A stretch of 64,000 nt of DNA from Roseovarius sp. (GCA_027493545.1 JAOSKR010000002.1:310001-374000); one strand, 5' to 3'. Shown: positions 23,168 to 32,901, numbered from the stretch's first letter. Notes: a model not told the origin generated them from the letters alone. Made by a program: numbers and translations.

Positions 23168-24427
23168 TCAGGGCGTCGCGGGGCGGACGCCCGCCCGGGG
23201 GTGAAGGAGTGCGTGGCGCAGGCAGGCGGCAAAGGCCGCCAGTGCGACCGGAACATAGATCAGGCGGAAGGCATACTGCTCTCCGGTCAGGACGAAAGCG
23301 ATGGCGGGCACGCCCAGGCCAAGCCACATTGCCAGCCCCAGGACGATGCCGGCGGGGTTGGTGGTGATCGCCCCCGCGCGCAGCATGAACAGCGCCGCCG
23401 GCGCGAGAAACGCCGATTCGTAGTGCCACAGATAGGGCGAGGCAAGCGGGATTGCCGTCAGCAGTACCGCCGCGCGCAGGTCGAACGAGGCCGCGGGCCT
23501 GCGCCAGACCACAAAGACAGCGCAGGCGGCGATTGCCGCAATCGCCCATTGCAGCATCAGCGCGGCCTCTTCCGGCACGCCAAGCCCGGCCATACCCGAA
23601 TACGGGCTGATCATCAGGTCGAGGCGGCCGATCGCTCCGCGCACCGCCTCGCCATGCTCGGACATCATCGCCAGCATCCTGCCCCAATAGGGGGTGCCGT
23701 AGATCAGCGTCGGAATGGCGGCGACCATCCCCGCCGTCAGTGTCGCTGACATGATCGTCCGCCAGGCGCCGCACGCCAGCAGCGCCACCGGAATCAGCAG
23801 TCCGAGCTGCGGTTTCAACGTCAACAGCCCGATGAACACGCCGGCAAGGACGGGCCGGCCGTCGCGCATGGCGACAAGGGCGGCCAGCAGACCCGCGATC
23901 CACAACAGCGTCGTTTGTCCGACCAGCAGACAGGGGAGCATCGCCGGGGCCAGCGCGGCGGCGGCAAGCACCTGCAGCCGCCCACCGGCAAACGGTCGCG
24001 TGGCCCAGACGACGGCAACCAGAGATACCAGCGTGAACACCGCCCATGCGGGGACAAAGGGCAAGGCCCCCAGCGGTGAGATGAGCAACAGATAGCCCGG
24101 TGGATAGGCCCAGGGCATCCAATCCGGATTGGATATCCCCGCCGTTTCGATGATCCGGTCGACGCTGAAGACATCGAGCGGCATTCCGGCCAGCGCCAAT
24201 TTCGCCGCCGCCCAGAACACGTAGAAATCGACCGAAAACGAAATCAGACCCTTCTTGCCGATCATGACGACAGCGCCGCCGATGAAGATGACGCAGAACA
24301 TCAGCGTCAGCGCCGCGCCCAGCAACCCCAACTGCCAGCCGCGCCGGTGGTCGAAGACCGCAAGCCGGGCGTCGCCGGCGCCGGGGCCGGAGGTTGCGGG
24401 ACTTTTGGTCATTGCCGGCGCGCGCAT
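23168..24427 (-). CDS. GT87/DUF2029-type membrane glycosyltransferase-like protein, inside the ilv operon
   Basis: A 419-residue integral membrane protein with about ten hydrophobic segments. The signature region after TM1 is SVDFYVFWAAAKLALAG, followed by WAYPPGYLLLISPLGALPF. These match the DUF2029/GT87 family, which includes polyprenyl-phosphate-dependent mannosyltransferases; the Asp in the first external loop is the usual catalytic candidate. It starts seven bases after ilvI and ends 32 bases before ilvH, so it must be cotranscribed with them. A role in branched-chain synthesis is not expected. The frame is intact. Confidence 0.75.
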   Translation of the reverse strand: MRAPAMTKSPATSGPGAGDARLAVFDHRRGWQLGLLGAALTLMFCVIFIGGAVVMIGKKGLISFSVDFYVFWAAAKLALAGMPLDVFSVDRIIETAGISNPDWMPWAYPPGYLLLISPLGALPFVPAWAVFTLVSLVAVVWATRPFAGGRLQVLAAAALAPAMLPCLLVGQTTLLWIAGLLAALVAMRDGRPVLAGVFIGLLTLKPQLGLLIPVALLACGAWRTIMSATLTAGMVAAIPTLIYGTPYWGRMLAMMSEHGEAVRGAIGRLDLMISPYSGMAGLGVPEEAALMLQWAIAAIAACAVFVVWRRPAASFDLRAAVLLTAIPLASPYLWHYESAFLAPAALFMLRAGAITTNPAGIVLGLAMWLGLGVPAIAFVLTGEQYAFRLIYVPVALAAFAACLRHALLHPRAGVRPATP

Positions 24428-24434
24428 CCCGGTC

Positions 24435-26193
24435 TCATACCAGCACCGCGCCCGAAGCGCCGATGGCGCCGCTGGTCGCGGCGTCCTCGCCCAGCAGCAT
24501 CTTGTTGTGCGGCTCGCCAGACGGGATCATCGGATAGCAGTTCTCGTGCTTTTCCACCACGCAGTCGAACACCACCGGCCCGTCATGCTCGATCATCTCG
24601 ATGATCGCGTCATCGAGATCGGCCGGGTCGGTGCAGATGATGCCCTTGGCGCCGAACGCCTCGGCCAGCTTGACGAAATCGGGCAGCGCTTCGGACCAGG
24701 AATGCGAATAGCGCTCGCCGTGCAGGAGCTGCTGCCACTGGCGGACCATGCCGAGACGCTCGTTGTTGAGGATGAACTGCTTGACCGGCAGACGGAACTG
24801 TACCGCGGTGCCCATCTCCTGCATGTTCATCAGCCAGCTGGCCTCGCCGGCGACGTTGATCACCAGCGCCTCGGGGTGGGCGACCTGGACGCCGACCGAG
24901 GCCGGCAGCCCGTAGCCCATCGTGCCGAGCCCGCCCGAGGTCATCCAGCGGTTGGGATCCTCAAACCCCAGATACTGCGCCGCCCACATCTGGTGCTGGC
25001 CGACCTCGGTGCAGATATAGCGGTCGTGCCCGCGGGTCAGCGCCTCGAGCCGCTGCATGGCGTATTGCGGCTTGATCGTCTTGGCGCCCTGGGTGAAGGC
25101 CAGGCAGTCGACCTTGCGCCATTCGGCGATCCTCGCCCACCATTTCTGCACCCCCTCGCGGTTGGTCTGGCGCCCGCGCGACTTCCAGATCTTGAGCACG
25201 TCTTCGAGCACATGCGCGATGTCGCCGACGATGGGGATGTCGGTCTTGATCACCTTGTTGATCGACGAGGGGTCGATGTCGATGTGGACGCGGGTCGAAT
25301 TCGGGCTGAAGGCATCCACCCGGCCGGTGATGCGGTCGTCGAAGCGCGCGCCGACATTGATCAGCAGGTCGCAGCCATGCATCGCCATGTTGGCCTCGTA
25401 AAGCCCGTGCATCCCCAGCATGCCGAGCCAGTTCTTGCCCGATGCCGGGTAGGCGCCGAGGCCCATCAGGGTCGAGGTGATGGGAATGCCCGACGCATCC
25501 ACCAGTTCGCGCAGCAGCTGGCTGGCCGCCGGACCCGAATTGATCACCCCGCCGCCGGTGTAGAAGATCGGTCGCTCGGCGGTTTCCAGCGCCTCGACCA
25601 GTTCGGTTATTGCCTCCAGATCGCCCTTGACCTGCGGCTGGTAATGCGAGGTCCGCGCCTTTTGCGGCGACACGTACTCGGCGCTGGCAAACTGCACGTC
25701 CTTGGGGATGTCGACCAGCACCGGGCCGGGCCGGCCGCTGAGCGCGACATGGAACGCCTGGTGCAGGATGTTGGCCAGGTCCTTGGTGTCGGAGACCAGC
25801 CAGTTGTGCTTGGTGCAGGGGCGGGTGATGCCCACGGTGTCGGCCTCCTGAAAGGCGTCGTTGCCGATCATGAAGGTCGGCACCTGTCCCGACAGCACCA
25901 CGATGGGGATCGAATCCATCAGCGCGTCGGTGATGCCGGTCACTGCATTGGTGGCGCCGGGTCCCGAGGTGACGATCACCACCCCCGGCTTGCCGGTCGA
26001 GCGGGCATAGCCCTCGGCCGCGTGCACCGCGCCCTGTTCGTGCCGCACCGAGGATGTGGCGGATGTCGTTTTGCTGAAAGACCTCGTCATAAATCGGCAG
26101 CACGGCCCCGCCGGGATAGCCGAACACGACATCCACGCCTTGATCCCTCAGCGCCTGAACCACCATTTTCGCACCGGTCATCTGACGTGTCAT
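24435..26193 (-). CDS. ilvI: Acetolactate synthase large (catalytic) subunit (one frameshift)
   Basis: A ThDP-dependent enzyme of about 585 residues condensing two pyruvates, or pyruvate with 2-oxobutyrate, in branched-chain amino-acid synthesis. The N-terminal ThDP-binding part has VFGYPGGAVLPIYDE and, after an extra base near 26050, HEQGAVHAAEGYARSTGK with the catalytic Glu. The FAD-binding middle domain carries GLGAYPASGKNWLGMLGMHG. The C-terminal ThDP/Mg site reads VAGEASWLMN where most family members have GDGS, then LNNERLGMVRQW. The start is the ATG at 26193. Upstream lies a leader peptide and terminator typical of attenuation. Confidence 0.93.
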
Positions 26194-26235
26194 CTGCTTG
26201 CTCCGTTCATGACGTCATCTTGATCTTTCGAGCAC

Positions 26236-26305
26236 AAAAAAACCCCCGGTCGGACGGGGGGCGCATGGGGTACCGTTCAGGGTGTCCGTCACCGGCCCAT
26301 GCGCC
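26236..26305 (-). terminator. ilvI attenuator: terminator hairpin with T7 tail and competing stem
   Basis: On the minus strand CCCCCG-TCCGAC-CGGGGG (26260-26243) is followed by seven T residues (26242-26236), a clear intrinsic terminator between the leader peptide and ilvI. Just before it, GGCGCATGGG (26305-26296, inside the leader-peptide codons) can pair perfectly with CCCATGCGCC (26269-26260), which touches the first terminator arm. This gives the alternative structure expected of ribosome-controlled attenuation. Confidence 0.8.
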
Positions 26306-26339
26306 AAGTTCCTACCAGAAGTACGATCGTGCCAATCAC
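26289..26339 (-). CDS. Branched-chain leader peptide of the ilvI operon
   Basis: A 16-residue open frame starting GTG at 26339, with CGGAG eight bases upstream. It encodes VIGTIVLLVGTWRMGR (first residue Met when initiated) and stops at 26289. Seven of its first nine residues are Ile, Val or Leu. The run of I-V-L-L-V codons precedes the terminator, so ribosome stalling when branched-chain aminoacyl-tRNAs are scarce would favour read-through into ilvI. Too short for ordinary gene calling, but the composition, ribosome site and adjacent terminator agree. Confidence 0.8.
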   Translation of the reverse strand: MIGTIVLLVGTWRMGR

Positions 26340-26516
26340 GGGAAAACTCCGTATTTTCGTGCGCGCGACATTATGGGCCGGGGCAGGGGCCGTCAACCGC
26401 GTTTTCGGGGAAATATGTCGCATGTGACCGCGAAATCTTTGCGAAAGTTTCAAGCCGCCGGACCGGCGCGTAATCCCGCCGGTCCTCCGCGCCCGCCCGG
26501 CGCGCTCCAAAGGGGC

Positions 26517-27410
26517 CTATCCCGCGACGGAGGCGGCGTAGATGCTCTCGATCGAGTCCCGCAGAACGCGGTCGAATTCGGCGTCCGTCTGATCCGCGCT
26601 GAGCCCCTCGGTCAGCGCCCGGCTGAAGCTGGCGATCATGCCGGCGTTTTGCGCCAGCCGCGCGTTGGCCTGCGCGCGCGTGTACCCGCCCGAGAGCGCC
26701 ACCACCCGCATCACTCGCGGGTGCTCGATCAGCGGACGATAGAGGTTCGGGGTCTCGGGCAGGGTGAGCTTGAGCATGACCTCGCTGCCCTCGGGCAGTG
26801 CGTCGAGATGCCGCGCGATCGCGGGCAGCAGCAGATCCTCCGCCGCGGCCTTGTCGGCGATCGAGATTGTCACCTCGGGCTCGACGATCGGTACCAGCCC
26901 GGCGGCGAGGATCTCGCCCGCAATCTCGAATTGCTGGCCGACATTGGCCTTGATGCCGCCGGGATTGGCGGCGTCGATGACCGAGCGCATCTTGGTGCCG
27001 AAGATGCCGGCGGCACCGGCACGCTCCAGCAGATCCTTCAGCCCCGGCATCGGCTTCATCAGCCGGACACCGTCCTTTTCCCCTGCCAGCCCCTTGTCGA
27101 CCTTCAGAAACGGCACCACCCCGCGCTCTTTCCACAGGTAGTGCGCCGTGGGCTGGCCTGCGATCTCGCGCTCCATGGTCTGCTCGAAGAGGATCGCGCC
27201 GAGGATGCGCTCGCCGGTGAAGGCCGGCGACTGCACGATGCGCGCGCGCATCTGGTGGATGAGGTCGAACATCTCGGCCTCATTCGAATAGCGGTCCTCG
27301 CCGATGCCATAAAGCCCGAGCGCCTTGGGGGTGGACCCGCCCGACTGGTCGAGCGCGGCGACAAAGCCCCGGCCCGTGCGCATCCGGCTGGCCTGATCCT
27401 GGTTGGTCAT
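26517..27410 (-). CDS. Fructose-bisphosphate aldolase, class I
   Basis: About 297 residues of the bacterial class I (Schiff-base) aldolase family, interconverting fructose 1,6-bisphosphate with the two triose phosphates. Landmarks are RGFVAALDQSGGSTPKALG at the N-terminus, ILFEQTMEREI, PFLKVDKGL, GTKMRSVIDAANP, VPIVEPEVTI, MLKLTLPE (family Schiff-base Lys region) and VVALSGGYTRAQAN. The ATG at 27410 is preferred over an upstream ATG at 27437 because GGAG lies seven bases before it. It follows pgk on the same strand, 144 bp downstream, and tpiA is at 45.7 kb. Confidence 0.9.
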   Translation of the reverse strand: MTNQDQASRMRTGRGFVAALDQSGGSTPKALGLYGIGEDRYSNEAEMFDLIHQMRARIVQSPAFTGERILGAILFEQTMEREIAGQPTAHYLWKERGVVPFLKVDKGLAGEKDGVRLMKPMPGLKDLLERAGAAGIFGTKMRSVIDAANPGGIKANVGQQFEIAGEILAAGLVPIVEPEVTISIADKAAAEDLLLPAIARHLDALPEGSEVMLKLTLPETPNLYRPLIEHPRVMRVVALSGGYTRAQANARLAQNAGMIASFSRALTEGLSADQTDAEFDRVLRDSIESIYAASVAG

Positions 27411-27554
27411 GAAATCGCTCCGCCCTGCTTCGATCATCCTTGCGCGGCCGATCCGCCGCTCAGGCCGGTTCTAGGCGAGGGGGGGCCGGGTTGCAATTCT
27501 GGTGACGCTAACGGCGACGTCTCGCCGCCGCCGCGATGGCGGATGCGCCGGAGC

Positions 27555-28770
27555 TCAGCCAATGAGCGCCGCGACGCCGGGCAGGGTCTTGCCCTCCATC
27601 CACTCGAGGAACGCGCCGCCGGCGGTCGAGATGTAGGTGAAATGTTCGGCGGCGCCGGCGCGGTTGAGCGCGGCCACGGTGTCGCCGCCGCCCGCCACCG
27701 CAATGAGCTTGCCCGAGCGGCAAAGCGCCGCGGCATGGGTCGCCGCGGCGTTGGTGGCGCCGTCAAAGGGCGCGATCTCGAACGCGCCCAGCGGCCCGTT
27801 CCAGATCAGCGTGCGCGCCCGGTCCATCGCCTGTTCGATACGGGTGATGCTCTCGGGTCCGGCATCGAGGATCATCATGTCGTCGGGGCAGTCCTCGGCG
27901 CGCACCACCTTCCGGGCAGTGCCTTCGCGCAACTCGGCGGCGACCACCACGTCCCGGGGCAGCAGGATTTCGCAGCCCGGGCGCGCGGCCTTTGCGGCAA
28001 TGGCGCGGGCGGTGTCGGCTATCTCATGCTCGCAGAGCGACCGGCCGACGCCAAGCCCCTGCGCGGCGAGAAAGGTGTTGGCCATGGCGCCGCCGATCAC
28101 CAGCATGTCGACCTGTTCCACCAGGTTGTCGAGCAGGTCGAGCTTGGTCGAGACCTTGGCCCCGCCGACCAGCGCCGAGGACCGGGCGCCGGGGGTTGCC
28201 GAGCGCTTGTTCCAGCGCCCGCAACTCGGCCTGCATCAGCCGTCCGGCGCAGGCCGGCAGCAGCCGCGCCAGCGCCTCGGTCGAGGCATGCGCCCGGTGC
28301 GCGGCGGAAAAGGCGTCGTTGCAATAGACGTCGCCCAGACCCGCCAGCCGGGCGGCGAAATCGGGATCGTTCGCCTCTTCTCCGGGGTGAAAGCGGATGT
28401 TCTCCAAAAGCAGCACCTCGGCGGCGCGCGCCTCCTCGGTCAACTCCTCGGCACCCTCGAGCGTCTCGATGAACTGCACCTTGCGCCCCAAGGCCTGCGT
28501 CAGCGCCGGCACCACCTGCCGGAGCGACATCTCGGCCACCACCTTGCCCCTGGGACGCCCGAAATGGGCGATGAGCATCGGCTTTCCGCCGCTGGCGAGG
28601 ATCGCCTCGACCGTCGGCACGATGCGCTCGATTCGGGTCGTGTCGGTGACGCGCCCGCCCTCGACCGGCACGTTGATGTCGACCCGGGTCAGCACGGTCC
28701 TGCCGCCGAGGTCGAGATCGTCGAGGGTCTTCCAGCCCGCCGTCCGCGTTTCTGTCGCCGCCTCTGTCAT
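27555..28770 (-). CDS. pgk: Phosphoglycerate kinase (one frameshift)
   Basis: Glycolytic/gluconeogenic enzyme of about 400 residues transferring phosphate between 1,3-bisphosphoglycerate and ADP. The N-domain shows [16 protein letters not shown] and [11 protein letters not shown], then [16 protein letters not shown]. The C-domain shows [42 protein letters not shown] and [11 protein letters not shown], then [23 protein letters not shown]. An extra G near 28177 separates the halves within RPVLxLVGGAK. Divergent from the cytoplasmic cyclophilin gene. Confidence 0.95.
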
Positions 28771-28905
28771 CACCCGATCGTCCCTTGCCGCCGCAATTTC
28801 CGCGCCCCTATTGGCGCGGCAGGGCGCAGGCGTCAACCTCCCGCCTTGGCATCGCGCCGCATTGGGCTTAGGTATCGCTGCGAAGAAAATGACGAGGAGC
28901 CCCCG

Positions 28906-29411
28906 ATGGCCGAGATCAAGGACCCCGAAAACACCATCGTGATGGAATTGAAGGACGGTACCGTCACCATCGAGCTGATGGCCGACATCGCCCCCGGCCA
29001 CTGCGCCCGGATGAAGGAACTGGCGCGCGCCGGCCAATACGACAACGTCGCCTTTCACCGGGTGATCGACGGCTTCATGGCCCAGACCGGCGACGTGAAG
29101 AACGCCAACATGGAAACCGGCTGGAACCCGCGCAAGGCCGGAACGGGGGCAGCGACCTGCCCGACCTCAAGGCCGAGTTCAGCCGCATCCCGCACGATCG
29201 CGGCACGCTGGGCGCGGCCCGCAGCCAGAATCCCGACAGCGCGAACAGCCAGTTCTTCATCAATTTCAAGGACAATCACTTCCTGAACGGGCAGTACACC
29301 GTCTATGGCCGGGTGATCGCGGGGATGGAGCATGTCGACGCCCTTACCCGCGGCGAGCCGCCCGAAAGCCCCGACCGGATGATCAGCGTCAAGGTGGCCG
29401 CCGATGCGTAG
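28906..29411 (+). CDS. Cyclophilin-type peptidyl-prolyl cis-trans isomerase, cytoplasmic (one frameshift)
   Basis: About 168 residues without a signal peptide. The cyclophilin core is [22 protein letters not shown], then [15 protein letters not shown] once a missing G near 29143 is restored, and [24 protein letters not shown]. The catalytic Arg is in FHRVI. It catalyses proline isomerisation during protein folding. The end overlaps the start of the next cyclophilin by eight bases, so the two are translationally linked. Confidence 0.92.
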
Positions 29412-29952
29412 TCTCGCCCTCGCGCTCACCCTGCTGGCGTCGCCGGCGCTGGCCACCGGGCTGCAGATCGACGTCGCCGGCGTGGCCAACGGCACCATCA
29501 CCATCGACCTGCTCGACGAAGTGGCGCCGAAGCACGCCGAACGGATCGTCACGCTGGCCCGCGAAGGCGCCTATGACGGTGTCGTCTTTCACCGCGTGAT
29601 CGAGGGTTTCATGGCCCAGACCGGCGATGTGAAGTTCGGCCGCACGGGACAGGACAACTATCAGCGCGCCGGCGCCGGCGGCAGCGATCTGCCCAACCTC
29701 AAGGCCGAGTTCAGCGACGTGCCGTTCGAGCGCGGCACGGTCGGGATGGCCCGGTCGATGAGTCCCGACAGTGCCAACAGCCAGTTCTTCATCATGTTCG
29801 CCCCGGCGCCGCACCTGAACGGCAAATACACCGTCGTCGGGCGGGTCACGGACGGCATGGACATCGTCGACAAGATCAAGCGCGGGAGCGGATCGAGCGG
29901 CGCCGTCAAGGGCGAGCCCGACGTGATGACTCGCGTCACGGTGACCGACTAG
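29404..29952 (+). CDS. Periplasmic cyclophilin-type peptidyl-prolyl isomerase
   Basis: A 182-residue protein with a Sec signal peptide ([17 protein letters not shown]) followed by a cyclophilin domain. [39 protein letters not shown] and NSQFFIMFAPAPHLNGKYTVVGRV match the family. It is the exported partner of the cytoplasmic enzyme just upstream; the frames overlap by eight bases. The frame is intact. Likely assists folding of envelope proteins. Confidence 0.92.
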   Translation: MRSLALALTLLASPALATGLQIDVAGVANGTITIDLLDEVAPKHAERIVTLAREGAYDGVVFHRVIEGFMAQTGDVKFGRTGQDNYQRAGAGGSDLPNLKAEFSDVPFERGTVGMARSMSPDSANSQFFIMFAPAPHLNGKYTVVGRVTDGMDIVDKIKRGSGSSGAVKGEPDVMTRVTVTD

Positions 29953-29955
29953 CGC

Positions 29956-30750
29956 ATGGGCGGAACCGGCTATGAGCCGCTCGACACGCTCAAGCCCGTC
30001 GATGACGGGCTGTGGCTGATCGACGGCCCGGCGATCCGGTTCTATGGGCTGCCGTTTTCGACCCGCGCCACGGTGGTGCGGCTGGAAAACGGCGGGCTCT
30101 GGGTGCATTCGCCGACGCGACTGACGCCGGCGCTGCGGGCGGAACTCGACGCGCTGGGCCCGGTGCGGCATCTGATCGCGCCCAACTGGCTGCATTTCGC
30201 CCATGTCGCGGACTGGCAGGCGGCATGGCCCCGGGCCACCGCCCGGGCCGCGCCGGGGGTGGCGGCGCGCGCGGCGAAGAACGGGCTTTCGCTCTCGTTC
30301 GATCGCGAGCTCGGCGCCGAGCGCGCCGAGGCGCCGTGGCGCGGCGAGATCCGGCAGATGATCGTGCGCGGCAGCAAGCTGCACCGCGAGGCGGTGTTTT
30401 TCCACAAGCGCAGCCGCAGCCTGATCCTGACCGATCTGATCGAGGCGCACGAGACCGAGGTTCATGCCGGTCTGGGCGCGGCCGTTGATCTGGCTTGCCG
30501 GCATCGACGACAGCGACGGCAAGATGCCCCCGACATGGCCTGGAGCTTTCGCGACAAGGCCGCGCTGGCCGAGGATGTCGAGCGGATGATTGCCTGGGCG
30601 CCCCGGCGCGTGATCCTGGCCCATGGCCGCTGGTACGAGAGCAATGGCGTGAACGAGCTGGAGCGCGCCTTCCGCCGGCTGCTGCGCACCAGACGCTGGG
30701 AGATCGCCTATGAAGAGGCGCGCGGCCGCAACCGGGACGGTGCGCCGTAG
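29956..30750 (+). CDS. DUF4336 domain protein with a compensated double frameshift
   Basis: About 264 residues of the DUF4336 family, whose fold resembles the metallo-beta-lactamase superfamily but whose function is unknown. Conserved parts are GLWLIDGPAIRFYGLPFSTRATVVRL, LIAPNWLHFAHVADWQAAWP, KRSRSLILTDLIEAHE and RVILAHGRWYESNG. Between about 30478 and 30525 the open frame reads an implausible Arg-rich stretch; the alternative frame gives PLIWLAGIDDSDGKMPP, which suits the family. Two opposite single-base errors therefore hide there. It begins three bases after the periplasmic cyclophilin stop. Confidence 0.75.
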   Translation: MGGTGYEPLDTLKPVDDGLWLIDGPAIRFYGLPFSTRATVVRLENGGLWVHSPTRLTPALRAELDALGPVRHLIAPNWLHFAHVADWQAAWPRATARAAPGVAARAAKNGLSLSFDRELGAERAEAPWRGEIRQMIVRGSKLHREAVFFHKRSRSLILTDLIEAHETEVHAGLGAAVDLACRHRRQRRQDAPDMAWSFRDKAALAEDVERMIAWAPRRVILAHGRWYESNGVNELERAFRRLLRTRRWEIAYEEARGRNRDGAP

Positions 30751-30768
30751 TGTGTGTTTCATCCTTTT

Positions 30769-30884
30769 GCATTCACCCCGTCCGGCCCGCGAGCGGGCCG
30801 GACATGCGCCCGCCCGCCCCATGGCGGGCGCATTCGCGCCCACCCGGACGGGCGCATGCCCTCTGGTCGCAGACGAGTGAATGC
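30769..30884. repeat. Nested inverted-repeat element
   Basis: Outer arms GCATTCAC (30769-30776) and GTGAATGC (30877-30884) enclose a perfect hairpin GTCCGGCCCGC-GA-GCGGGCCGGAC (30780-30803). A second hairpin follows, ATGCGCCCGCC (30804-30814) pairing with GGCGGGCGCAT, and then another GGGCGCATGCC. The element of about 116 bp sits between convergent DUF4336 and cobT genes. It may be a REP-like element or an elaborate transcription barrier. Confidence 0.6.
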
Positions 30885-30930
30885 GGTCCGGTGCAACACG
30901 CCCTGACGGATGGCAAGAAGAGATCTGATG

Positions 30931-30972
30931 CCTCCGGCGGGAGTACTTGGGGGAAAGATGAAGGAGCGGGGC
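30931..30972 (+). repeat. Short intergenic motif shared with 45606-45640
   Basis: CTCCGGCGGGAGTACTTG followed by GGGGAAAGATGAA resembles CCCCCGGAGTACTTG followed by CGGCAAGATGAA downstream of the Lrp gene. Both lie just past a stop codon. I recall GGAGTA-TT-AAGATGAA strings as frequent in intergenic DNA of this order; the role is unknown. Confidence 0.5.
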
Positions 30973-30994
30973 AGGGCGGCGGCCGGCCGGCGCG

Positions 30995-32861
30995 TCAGCC
31001 GGCCCTGCGGATGCCCATCACCCGGGCGCGGGCGCGCGGGTCGGAATCGAACAGCGCCGCCAGCTGTTCGGTCATCGCGCCGGCCAGCTGGTCGGCGTCG
31101 GTGATGGTCACCGCGCGCTGGTAGTAGCGGGTCACGTCATGGCCGATGCCGATCGCCAGCAGCTCGACCTGCTTGCGCCGCTCGACCATGGCGATGACGT
31201 CGCGCAGGTGCTTTTCGAGGAAATTGGCGGGGTTGACGCTGAGAGTGCTGTCATCGACCGGGGCGCCGTCGGAGATCACCATGAGAATCTTGCGCGCCTC
31301 GCGGCGGGCAACCATCCGCCGGTGCGCCCATTCCAGCGCCTCGCCGTCGATGTTTTCCTTGAGCAGCCCCTCTTTCATCATCAGCCCGAGGTTGTTGCGG
31401 GTCCTCCCGCATCGGCGAGTCGGCGGATTTGTAGATGATGTGGCGCAGATCGTTGAGCCGGCCGGGCAGTTGCGGACGCCCGGCGCCGAGCCAGGCCTCG
31501 CGCGACTGTCCGCCCTTCCAGGCGCGGGTGGTAAAGCCGAGGATCTCGACCTTGACCTGGCAGCGTTCGAGCGTCTTTGAAAGCACGTCGGCGCAGATCG
31601 CCGCGATCGAGATCGGCCGGCCCCGCATCGAGCCCGAGTTGTCGAGCAGCAGCGTCACCACGGTGTCGCGGAACTCCATGTCCTTTTCGACCTTGAAGCT
31701 GAGCGGCGTCGTCGGGTTGGCGATGACGCGGGCCAGGCGGCTGGCGTCGAGGATGCCTTCCTCGCGATCGAATTCCCAGGTCCGGCTCTGCTGCGCCTGC
31801 AGGCGGCGCTGGAGCTTGTTGGCGAGCCGGCCGACCGCACCCTTGAGCGGCTCGAGCTGCTGGTCGAGATAGGCGCGAAGGCGTTCCAGTTCGACCGGTT
31901 CGGCCAGATCCTCGGCGCCGATTTCCTCGTCGAAGCGGGTGGCGTAGACGGTATAGCCGGGATCGGCCTCGGAGACCGGGGGCGGCGGCGGCTCGAGCGG
32001 GGCCTCGCCCTCGGGCAGCTCGGTCTCCTCGCCCGCCTCCTCGTCGGCCGTCTCGTCGGCGCTGATCTGGGCCTCGGTGTCGTCCTGGCCCGGCTGCTCT
32101 TCGGTATCGGGGTCGGTATCGGCCTGGGCGTCGTCGCTGTCATCCTCGCCGGTGCTGTCGGGCTGTTCATCCTCCTCGGCCTCGGCGTCCTCGTCCTCGT
32201 CGTCCTCGGGCGCGTCGGGATCATCGCCAAGCTGGTCGCCATAGCCCAGATCGGCGATGATCTGGCGGGCGAAGCGGGCGAATTCGGCCTGATCGGCAAG
32301 GGTGTCGTCCAGCCCGTCGAGCGTGGCGCCGGCGTGATCCTCGATGAAGCCCTGCCAGAGCCGCATGACGTTGTCAGCCCCCGGCGGCAGGGTGCGGCCG
32401 GTGGCGAGATGCCGGATCAGGTAGCCCGCGGCGGCGGCCAGCGGCGCCTCGGAGGCGTCGGTGATCCGGTCGTAGCCGCGGCGCAGCGCGTCGGCGCCGA
32501 TGCGGGCGTCGATGTTGCCGGCGGTGCCGGGCATGTGCCTCGCGCCCACCGCCTCGCAGCGGGCGGTTTCCATCGCCTCGTAGAGGTCGCGCGCCATCTC
32601 GCCCGGCGGCGCATAGCGGGCATGGGTGGCATCGTCATGGTAGCGGTGCCTGAGCGCCAGCGCATCCGCGGTGCCGCGCGCCTGCAGCACCTCGTCGCGG
32701 GTCATCCGGCGGCTGACCTGGGGCAGGCGCATCGTCTCGCCCGCGAGCCCGGAGGGATCGACCGAATAGCTGACGGTCAGATCGGGGTCGTTGGCCAGCA
32801 CCTTGGTGGCCTCGGCCAGCGCCTTCTTGAAGTGATCGGCGGGATTGTCGGACTGGGCCAT
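30995..32861 (-). CDS. cobT: Aerobic cobaltochelatase subunit CobT (one frameshift)
   Basis: About 622 residues. CobT works with CobS and CobN to insert cobalt into hydrogenobyrinic a,c-diamide in aerobic cobalamin synthesis. The N-terminal 200 residues are helical. A very acidic linker (about 205-300, Asp/Glu-rich with [12 protein letters not shown]) follows, then a von Willebrand A domain with the MIDAS signature [13 protein letters not shown] near residue 400 and a C-terminal [13 protein letters not shown] segment. A base is missing near 31401 between MREDP and NNLGLMM. cobS lies 40 bp upstream on the same strand; cobN is not in the window. Confidence 0.93.
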
Positions 32862-32901
32862 GACGGCGTCCCCCGGGTTGCATGGCGGTGTGGCCGGCAG
32901 A

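Noticed and set aside
24255..28472. A 1405-codon plus-strand open frame
   Set aside because: It is antisense to GT87, ilvI, aldolase and pgk, which have strong family motifs. Its protein is low-complexity His/Arg/Asp-rich, as expected for the mirror of high-GC genes.
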